From Gerris lacustris (Eukaryota; Arthropoda; Insecta; Hemiptera; Gerridae), in the NCBI GenBank assembly GCA_951217055.1, contig OX578279.1, positions 40,015,610 through 40,079,609 on the forward strand: a DNA stretch of 64,000 nucleotides. The letters run 5' to 3'. Position 1 is the stretch's first letter. Each line of letters opens with the position of its first letter. The notes beneath the pieces are model-generated. The model ran no database searches and was not told the origin of the DNA. It worked only from the letters and a program-made list of their open reading frames with translations. The position numbers and the translations under genes are program-made. Positions 56,701 through 64,000 of this stretch are shown in pieces.

Positions 56701-59700
56701 AACTCCACTTGGGCTCTTAGTCTTCAGACAATAGACTCTTTAATCCGGCTTTCAGACATTTTAGACGGATTCATTGACATTGACCTGCACAGTTGCTAGA
56801 AAGTCAAAATATGCACATATATAATACATACTTCAATTGCCAACATTTTTAACTAGAGTTACATCTTTTGTATTTCTGTTAAAACTACTGGCGGCTGTTG
56901 TCCCAAACATGCCGGATTAAAGAGCGTCTATGTATGTACAGGTAAATATTTAGTCTCATATCACTAAAAATATTATAAGATGATATAGTTTGATTAGGTT
57001 CCATGAACATAATCATTATAATATAAAAAAACTAAGAAAAAATAAAGAAAAACTTAAGCTTTTACTAGATTACCAAAGACAACTGAACTGGAGGGGATTA
57101 TATACTCATGAATAGCTTGGCTTGATTTTGCATGAGTTATACATTTGAGAGATTATACCCCTTAAACAAAACAGTACATTGATTATTTAAGAAAATAAGT
57201 AATTTAGTTTAGATTAAAATCAAATCAATAAAAGTAACAAGATAGGTTTGAAATTTTTATTTATTTTTTTTTTAAATTTGTAATAATGAAGATCATCAAC
57301 AAAAACATAATGAAAGGGAAGAACCTCACTTGTTTCTATGAAGTGATATGGCCCCTCCCTGTCTCCAGGTTAATGGACCACCAGTTGTTAGTTAATATTG
57401 TTGATTGCTGCTCTCACATAGGTTTAAAATGGATATTTTTTAACACTAGAGTTAACCACATTCTTTTCTTGAAAATCTGTTGGTTTTGGACAGGCTTTAG
57501 CGTGAAGCATACAGCGATATAGGTGTTATATAATTAAATAAATTGCAGGGAAAAGGGTAGCAAGGTTTTGTTTACACCCCCTTTAATATTCTGCGACTGA
57601 TTCAAAACAACAGTTGGATACATTTTATATTTACAAAAATTAAATACAATAAATCAATATGATAATAATACTATTAAAATTTAGGAAATTCTGTTGGAAT
57701 TTTGGAAAAGAATGAAATGTGTAGGGAAAGGAGTGAGGATGAGTGAAAAATGTGTGATTATTGATTACAAATGAACTTTTAACTTGTCAAAAGGTAAGAG
57801 GAGGGGCAAATCAGCAAAAGCAAAAAATATGATTTTTCTGATTCCTCAAGCCAAAAGATTAATTAATAAAATAAAATTCCATAGATATAATAATACTGAA
57901 CCACACTATTTTAGTTATTTAGATGACTGGCAGTTAAAACAACCTGTGTGTCAATAATGAAATAGACGACAAAAAATAAGTCGAAATAATAGCCAAAGGT
58001 TTGTCTGACAGTCCACTGACCTAGGCTATGGTATTGTTAAAAAATAAATGATTATTATTATTAATAACAAAAGGTCAAGTTAAATTTATGTTATGTTGTT
58101 GATTAATTCTAATTCTGATGTGTATTGGATGGCACCTAGCGGTCGCATCTTGTAATGTTGTGTGTCTGTAATTATTCTTTGTTCAATGTGTTGCTTGACT
58201 ATGCCTGTAGGTTATGGGCCCAATATAAACAGTGCTAATAAGAAAAGTGTGTTATAATATTCATCAAATAGAAGTGTCTTAGAAGTGTCATTAGTAACTA
58301 AAAGGCAAGTGTTAGTTTTCGCACAAGTTCTCTGATAATTAAAGAAAGATGTCCACGGTACAGATAATAAATCAAAATTTGATGGTAACAATATCTCCAC
58401 TTGGGAGTTTCTGTTAAGTCCATATTTAGAAGATAATAAGTGTCATGAAGATGAAGCGTTAAATGAAAAACCAGCGAAAAATTACGGATGAGGACTATCA
58501 GAGAAAGGACGTGAAAGCAAGAAATATTATTGTGTGCTCACTAGGAGAGAGCATCCTGAACAATATCAAAAAAGGTATCAAAAGAAGGTATTTGAAGGTA
58601 TCAAAAGAAGAAGAAGGTGAAAAAGTTTCATTTCTCTGTGAAGAAGAGAAAGTTGATAAAAGTGATAAGTGCCTTTAGTGCATAAAGTAACCAAAACATT
58701 GGATAATATAATACTATAAATTTAATTGTTCTTTCGGGTACTACTTATCCTTTGACTTCTTTCGAATGTTAAACCTGAGAACATTCCCATTAATATTGCC
58801 TCAAATAAAAGCCCCTAAAAGTGGAACTTTAAAACTTCAATCTATATGATTGAAGTTGGCGTAATTTAAACTCTAAGGATGTATTGTTATGTACATAGTT
58901 ATAATTTATGAACTAAGTTATAATTTGTTATCATTATCAAAAATTGAAAAAATCCTGGTTTAAATAATGTTCAAATGTGCTAAGATGAAGCTATTTACAA
59001 AAAGTGGAGTTACTATTTTAGAAGGTAAGAGAGAAAAACAATTATTTATATATATTTTTCTTTGAGAAATGATGTTCCAAGTTAGAGAATGTCATTCTGC
59101 CAATTTAGCCACTGAAGATTTAATACATCGGTGAATGGGACTTCTTGTAATTCTTCTTACAAAATAGTATTTATGAAATATCCATCAAAGCTAAGAAGCT
59201 CGTACTCATTTAGGCCTGTAGATGACCAGCATAGGAGATGTGCAGTGTACATTATTAATAGGCTTTACACACATGCTTTAAATGGTCATATGGTTCTAGC
59301 TGAGCTGTGGTATCAAAGGACGATTAATTTGGACAATGTGGAAGTTTTAAGAAGCACAGCAAATGCTTATATACCAAAAGAGGGTCATCACGGAAAATTG
59401 GACAGAAGATCAAATGTTATGAAGATGGTGGGGTACATAGCTAATGGTTATAGGCTGTAGGATCCAATTACAAGAAAGTGTATAACTGCAAAGAGTGATA
59501 TATTTGATAAGACTAAAAGACAAGATATAATCCCAGAAGAAATCAAAGATGATTCTAATACGGACAACTTTGAAGAAAATCTACCTGATGATGGAATTAA
59601 AGATAAAGTTGATGATTAACTTAATGATGGCAGCATTATCTACTTAAGCCTTACCATCAGAACTTCGAAACTCGTACAAGGAAGCAGTTGAATCTAATGA

Positions 59701-62700
59701 AGGTAGCCATTGAGGAGGAACCATACAACCACATGAAGAATAGGACCTGAGAGTTAGTACACTGGTTGATGTAAAAATAATTGATTCAAAGTGGGTAATT
59801 ATGTAAAAAAAAAATCTATGAAATGTGAAAAAGGCAGGGCTTGTGGCCTGTAATAAACCTATGCTCCAAGTAGTAGCAAGGATGGTACTAGGAATACTCC
59901 TGGCCATGGCTCTATAAAAATTATGAAGATTAACCAGATGGATGTAAAGTCAGCTTACTTAAATGGGTCCCTCAAGAAGCCTGTTTATATATTGTATGGT
60001 ATGGTGTACAGAAATTGTTTAAACAAATATTTGCTCAGTGTAAGTTATAATAGAAGCAAAGAATAGCTTACACGTGTAGATCCATGCTTATATGTGAGGA
60101 GTGGCTACATGCAAGACTGGGTAGATGCCAATATAATAATGTTTGATAATGGTGGGGAGGGAAATAATTATAAGAAGAGATAGAATATAAAAGAGAATTC
60201 GTATTTAAATGGACTACATTTTAGAATTTTTTAATCAAAATCGTCGGAACCGTTTTCGAGAGATAATTTTTTCACGTCTTGTCTGAGTTTTGGGGGGATA
60301 GCGCCCCTAAATTTGGAGGTAAAATTAATTCCTAGGTTTCACTACAGGGTATGATTTTTCTGCCAAATTTCGTCAAAATCGGCCTAGTAGTTTAGGCTCC
60401 ACCCATCTGCACAGAAAACAGACGGTAGAGAGCCATTTATCAAAAACCACTTTTTTGGACTCAGGGGACCTTAAAACATGTAAATCCATCAGAATCGAAT
60501 TTTTGCGCCATCACAATACTTTCTCTTTATATGATAAAGTAAAAATCTGTTAAAATCAAAATTTGAAATGAATGAGTTAACAACATAAAATTAAATGTTT
60601 AGGTATTGAAATTGAGATTACTAATAAGGGTATATATATTTCTCAAAAGGAACTTATTCATAGTGTATTAAACCACTTTAATAAGACTAATTGTAAAGAA
60701 AGTTATGGGCCAATGGGTGAAGGATAATTTTTTGAAGGAACAAAAGTTGATATTTTTATCATTATCCTTATAAAGAATTGATAGGAAATCTAATGTATAT
60801 AATGCTAGTATCCAGAACAGATTTACATTTTGCTGTTACTTTCTATAGTAAAATCCAACATAGTTGTTATACAAGAACTCATTGGTTAAATTTGAAAAAT
60901 GTAAAAAGGACTTTACTACGAAATTTTGTAAATCTGATGATTTTAATAGAGTCAATTTAAGTTGTTAAGTTGATTCTGACTTTGGTTGAGATGTAAATGT
61001 CAGAAAAATCATATTAAGCTTTATAATAATGGTAAATAAAAATCTTGTATTTTGGAAATCAAAGAAGCAATCAGTGGTTTTATCATCTGCAGAATCTGAG
61101 TAAATAGCTATTTGTCATTGTCTTACAGAATTTATTTTTTTAAGGCAGTTAGTAGAAAATTGTTGATTGTGGAACTATAGTAGTACATGAAGACAACCAA
61201 TCAGCTATAAAAATGTCCAGTACTCTAGAGACAAAAAGGTCTAAACATATTGATGTGAAACATAATTTTATATGAGATTTGATCACAAACGGACCAGTCA
61301 AATTAATATTATACCAACAGATCAGCAATTGGTTGATGTAATGACTAAACCCTTATCTACAGTATGCGCTTTACAAGTTGTAACTTTTGACACTCCGATT
61401 AGTCAACTTAAATGAGGGGAAAAAAATAAAGCCACTAGGACTGTAGGTAGGGTGGGGCCAGTGACATTTTTGTCTGTCTAGTTGGCCGGACCTTCTAGAA
61501 TTCAAAATCCTTATCTCTCATTGGTTCCCCACCCTAATTTTTTTGAATTTTCCCGCACTGTCAAAAGTCACAACTCATAATACGAAAAATGTAGATTAAA
61601 GTTTGAACATTCTTATTTACAATATAGAATGTGTGAAAAGAAAATAGACTGCCAATTGGTGTGGCACATAGCTTCCTATCACGTACTTTAATTGATTTAA
61701 TGCTTTTACAAGACATTATTGGCATATGTTGGTTCGCAAAAATTGAACGACAGACTGACAGACAGACACGGAACCAAAAATGTTCCCTGATGTTTTAAAC
61801 CGATTTCTGTCTTGGAATTTTTGAAATCGGTGACCTAAAACATTTTCGTTCTTCAGAACGATCACATAGCTTCCGTTACCTTCGGTAGGCAAAGAAGCAA
61901 AATTATTATAGGGATTAAGTTTTAAATTGGTATTAGACGTAACATGTATTTATGTTATGTACATAGAGGAGTTATATAGTAAAATTATAAAATTGCTGGA
62001 GGGTGGTGCACCCAGCAGTCGCATTTTGTAACGTTAAGTCTAGCAGTCTCAAAGTTTTGTGTGTAAGCCCGTACTTATTGTGTATGTCTGTAATTGTTTT
62101 CGTACTATTAAATGATATTCTTAGTCTTGTTCTATGTGTAGTTTGCTCTGCCTATATGTTATTCCATATTTGCCTTTACTTTCAATTAGATTTGAATTAA
62201 AAAATATATAATTTGATGTGAATTTGCTGCATTCAAAAAAATTGTTTCAGTTTTAAATAATGTAAAATATTTAATTAGTTTCACCATTTGGAGTCAATAA
62301 TTACTTGGTAGGGAATGTAAGGTTATATAGGTTTAAAAGAATAAGTAGACAGGTTTGTTTGCTTTTAAAAACATTTCAAGTTCATAGGATTATATTATGT
62401 ATAGCAAAAATGTAAAGCCCAGTGAACTTGTTAATTTAAGTTTAGCTGAATCTGATACCTTATGACTGATATTGTTAAAAAATGTTAAAAAACAAACTAA
62501 AAAATCAAAAGAAAACAGTTAGCAACAGGGTTATGTTAGTTTAGGGAACTCCCATCAATATTTTGGATTACATTTATCAATTTATAAATTATTGTCATTC
62601 AAAAAATTGTAGGATTCAGCTCAAGTATATCATTTCTGTTTGTATGTACGTTTGTCTAAGCATGATTTGAGAAAACCAAAGTGATTTTAGTAAAATCTCA

Positions 62701-63347
62701 ATTAAATTCGGCCTAACATAGATGATTGACTAGAAATATTGTTCAATTCAACAAGTTAGGCTCTAAATATGGTGGAAAATTGATCTTTATGGACATTCTT
62801 GAATAAGCTTAGACAATTCGTGCAAAAAAACCCTTATGCTAGCCCTAGGAACAGAACAAAAATTAGTCCAGGGCGAAGTGAATGCTCCGATTATAAATGC
62901 TTATAAGATTTAGACATGACGTTATTAAAATTCAGTTTAACTTGATTAATATGATATATTAAGATTTTAGTAAATATAAAATAAATATTGTATAACAGTC
63001 AATATAGAATAGACAAAATGGATCGATAATCCGTAGACAAAAAGACGGATTGTGCGATCACGTAAATATGAAAAGTGCATCAACCATAACTTAGGGAGGA
63101 AAGTGTGTCGTCAAATAAAATTCACAGAAGGAAGGACCAGAAAATAACTAATCAACTTCCAACAAGTAAATATAATAAACATAGAATTGAAAATTTAAGA
63201 CATTAAGACGCAAATATCGTTAGGGATAGTGTTTAGTTAGTACTACAATGTGGGATAGGTTAAAATGACAGTCTTACCAGGGCTTTCCCTTTTCATTTGT
63301 AACTCCTCTGAGCTCGTGACTGACGAATCTTGGGACAGAGCATACAT
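49045..63347 (-). CDS. Gene 2: 942-residue nuclear-type protein, tandem paralogue of gene 1
   Basis: I do not recognise the family. Exons in transcript order are 63278-63347, 54338-54551, 53548-53665, 52925-53004, 52741-52805, 52556-52643, 51264-51540, 51005-51136 and 49045-50829. Together they total 2829 bp, one frame of 942 codons plus stop, with GT-AG at every border. The start ATG gives MYALSQDSSVTSSEE and is the only exon I found that joins in phase to 54551. Residues 1-304 form a mostly helical region matching gene 1 exon for exon (T-R-V-L-R-E and K-A-G-I-F versus K-N-G-I-F are conserved). Residues 305-400 are acidic, then Lys-rich (K-K-L-K-N-K-C-K-K). IKNEP near residue 478 fits the sumoylation consensus (hydrophobic-K-x-E). 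A CNCVQC motif (~720), KKRK (~762) and Y-P-S-T-P-M-I-S-I-A (~793) match gene 1. The tail N-L-R-K-R-K is basic. Function is unknown; nuclear location is inferred. Confidence 0.87.
50105..50205 (-). repeat. 51-bp tandem duplication in gene 2 coding exon
   Basis: Two adjacent copies, differing at a few bases, encode Q-P-K-D-D-C-V-L-F-Q-R-D and Q-P-K-D-D-C-V-L-Y-Q-R-D. The shift keeps the frame. It is a small-scale counterpart of the much larger repeat expansion in gene 1. Confidence 0.8.
51600..52555. other. Gene 2 intron with low-complexity A-rich tracts
   Basis: Runs of aaaaataaaaa and gaaaaagagaaagag types (about 52000-52080 and 52395-52450). No features otherwise. Confidence 0.5.
53135..53305. 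mobile_element. Short pogo/Tigger-type MITE, ~171 bp
   Basis: The left end cggtggaaccttaataactcaaa and right end (inverted: caatggaaccttaataactcaaaa) are long inverted repeats of the pogo type. TA follows the right end; the left flank reads TG, so the target duplication appears mutated. It lies in a gene 2 intron, 130 bp from an exon. Confidence 0.65.
53722..53754. repeat. Poly-A tract of about 33 bases
   Basis: An uninterrupted A run in the gene 2 intron just upstream (minus sense) of the 53548-53665 exon, where it reads as poly-T close to the acceptor. Confidence 0.95.
54589..54622. repeat. Perfect 16-bp stem hairpin near gene 2 acceptor
   Basis: Cttgagtaaaagcaaa (54589-54604) is followed after 2 bases by its exact complement (54607-54622). 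It lies 38 bp upstream, in minus sense, of the exon 2 acceptor of gene 2, so it overlaps the usual branch-point zone. Confidence 0.9.
55014..55403. mobile_element. hAT-type MITE, 390 bp, in gene 2 intron 1
   Basis: The ends are TAGGGTGACCAAATCATC and, inverted, TAGGGTGACCAACCATCC, flanked by a perfect 8-bp direct repeat, aaatagag (55006-55013 and 55404-55411). Inside are cgggac-rich stretches (acgggacaatcccg is a palindrome). No transposase is seen. Confidence 0.85.
55430..56680. other. Gene 2 intron 1, no gene seen
   Basis: A+T-rich sequence. About 56610-56680 (tatctcgagctctcattagatcttcc) belongs to the small repeat family also seen at 8194-8290 and 61490-61600. Confidence 0.45.
56684..56932. 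mobile_element. pogo/Tigger-like MITE, ~249 bp
   Basis: The inner end gactctttaatccggc is inverted at the right as gccggattaaagagcgtc. CAATAGACTC at the left tip occurs twice (56684 and 56729), and TA flanks both outer ends (56682-56683 and 56933-56934). The left-tip duplication makes the exact start uncertain. Confidence 0.6.
60205..60540 (-). repeat. Dispersed repeat inserted in the copia RT
   Basis: It is a reverse copy of 32820-33130: ggactacattttagaattt, ccgttttcgagagataat, atagcgcccctaaat, agggtatgatttttctgcc and atgtaaatccatcag align in order. It separates the two RT pieces of the copia element, so it inserted after the copia element did. Confidence 0.75.
61430..61915. repeat. Two repeat fragments inserted near the copia right LTR
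   Basis: About 61490-61600 belongs to the ctcattggttccc family (also 8.2 and 56.6 kb). About 61725-61910 is a partial reversed R1 repeat (ttggttcgcaaaaattgaacgacagactg ... cttccgttaccttcggtagg), related to 33950-34000. Confidence 0.6.
62200..63270. other. Gene 2 intron 1 near the first exon, no feature
   Basis: A+T-rich sequence to the first-exon donor (GTAAGAC at 63271-63277). I see no repeat ends or RNA gene. Confidence 0.4.
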
Positions 63348-63499
63348 TATTAACAGCACAATTAACTAAACATATCACCAATAAACAGTTTGCTTAAAAT
63401 TAACGACGATAATATCATAACAAACGGTATGAGTTCTCTCAAGCGACGGACATGACAGAATCTCTCGAGACACAAAAACGCTACCAGGAGGGGGCAACA

Positions 63500-63507
63500 T
63501 ATCGATA
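63500..63507. promoter_or_regulatory. Perfect DRE box TATCGATA upstream of gene 2
   Basis: The palindrome TATCGATA lies about 155 bp upstream of the gene 2 ATG. An AAGATGGCC (YY1/Pho-like) is at about 63519. The surrounding ~200 bp is less A+T-rich than the flanks, as expected of a promoter. DREF controls many insect growth and replication genes; its role here is inferred. Confidence 0.5.
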
Positions 63508-63639
63508 TGTCCCTTCCAAGATGGCCGACACATCGACCCGAACCCTCCATTGGCGGGATTTAAAATTTAAAAAACACAAAGAAAGCACTTATAAAAAGCT
63601 TTGGCACAAAACTGACCTTTTCGATTTGGAGTAATATTT

Positions 63640-64000
63640 GATTAACTAACCTATTAAGTGACAAACTACCATCAACCTGATTATTGGTCTACTAACTCAA
63701 TTCGTACTCAGGGTCATGAAAATCACATTGTCCACCAAAAAGGGCGGGACATGGCCGCTCTCCACCGGTTTGTTTCTTTCAAATGCCTATTGCCAAGCTA
63801 TGTCCCGAAGACTAATTTAGCCGACCACATATTCTTAAAAGGCACCAAAAGATTTACTTATACACAAAATTCTAAGCTTTATGTTAGTCAGACACGGGGC
63901 CAACAATGGCCTAATTATGATCTTCTATCCAAATTTCATTCAAATCGGACGTGTAGTTTTTAGATATGTTGGTTCGCAAAAATTGAGCGACAGGCCGACA
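63640..64000 (-). repeat. Partial copy of the palindrome-arm repeat at the window edge
   Basis: About 63890-64000 (ggccaacaatggcctaattatga, aatttcattcaaatcgg, atgttggttcgcaaaaattgagcgacagg) matches the arms of 44994-46197 and the tip at 61725-61760. The 101-residue plus-strand frame over it is therefore repeat sequence. Confidence 0.65.

Larger units (their letters stand above)
58060..62170 (+). pseudogene. Decayed Ty1/copia LTR retrotransposon
   Basis: The primer site ggttatgggcccaat (58210-58224) follows an LTR-like end. A gag start with K-F-D-G-N-N and R-K-D-V-K-A-R-N-I-I lies at 58370-58620, with a frameshift between. Integrase C-terminal sequence is at 59210-59520 (Y-I-I-N-R-L, E-L-W-Y, H-G-K-L-D-R-R-S, G-Y-I-A-N-G-Y-R-L). 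RT is at 59930-60130 (Q-M-D-V-K-S-A-Y-L-N-G) and 60600-60960 (L-I-G-N-L-M-Y). RNase H is at 61050-61400 (L-S-S-A-E-S-E; D-V-K-H-N-F; D-V-M-T-K-P-L). Many stops and frameshifts are present. A purine-rich tgaggggaa (61411) precedes the right LTR, which resembles the left one near 58120-58205 (gtcgcat.ttgtaa.gtt; tgtctgtaatt). The protease region is not visible. It is opposite in orientation to host gene 2. Confidence 0.85.

Noticed and set aside
57286..57522. Plus-strand frame of 78 residues upstream of the copia relic
   Set aside because: No domain, no promoter or splice context and no match to copia gag; probably chance.
63658..63963. Plus-strand frame of 101 residues
   Set aside because: Its second half is the dispersed repeat also found in the 45-kb palindrome and at 61.7 kb.

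Overview
The window is strongly A+T-rich animal nuclear DNA, probably arthropod and most likely an insect. The reasons are long introns with GT-AG borders, short coding exons, an old Ty1/copia element with an insect-type initiator-Met primer site, pogo/Tigger, hAT and Harbinger MITEs, tRNA-derived repeats, and a DRE-type TATCGATA box at one promoter. No bacterial-style genes are present. Almost all listed open frames are antisense shadows or repeat sequence.

The main content is two genes in the same orientation (minus strand), which I reconstructed exon by exon. Gene 1 starts at 29849 and runs off the left edge (14 exons in the window, at least 2030 residues). Gene 2 starts at 63347 and stops at 49045 (9 exons, 942 residues). 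Their first seven coding exons have the same intron phases and nearly the same lengths, one of them exactly 80 bp in both. The proteins share weak but colinear sequence in the N-terminal helical region and in three short C-terminal blocks. They are an old tandem duplicate pair of a family I do not recognise. Between the shared ends, gene 1 has gained six short phase-0 exons and a very large final exon. That exon carries about 17 degenerate copies of a ~47-residue unit, most with a SUMO-interacting-motif-like core (hydrophobic stretch next to S-D-D-E), interrupted by an in-frame 60-bp minisatellite. Gene 2 lacks this array. A plausible reading is a nuclear scaffold pair in which one member became a multivalent SUMO binder; this is inference.

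Region by region: 1-4846 is the giant last exon of gene 1. 4847-29794 is gene 1 introns and small exons, with a Harbinger MITE (4958-5673), foldbacks (8.4-9.5 and 10.3-10.7 kb), a pogo MITE (13173-13578), a ~1.26-kb tandem repeat (18.7-21.5 kb) containing a clean SINE, tRNA-bearing repeats (22.1-25.8 kb), a LINE fragment (25.8-26.5 kb) and a CA/TA microsatellite. 29850-43200 is intergenic and repeat-rich, including an 899-bp hAT element. 43245-44452 is a possible third, short spliced minus-strand gene of unknown identity. 45.0-46.2 kb is a large palindrome. 49045-63347 is gene 2, whose 8.7-kb first intron holds a hAT MITE, a pogo MITE and a decayed copia element. 63348-64000 is the gene 2 promoter and the edge of another dispersed repeat.
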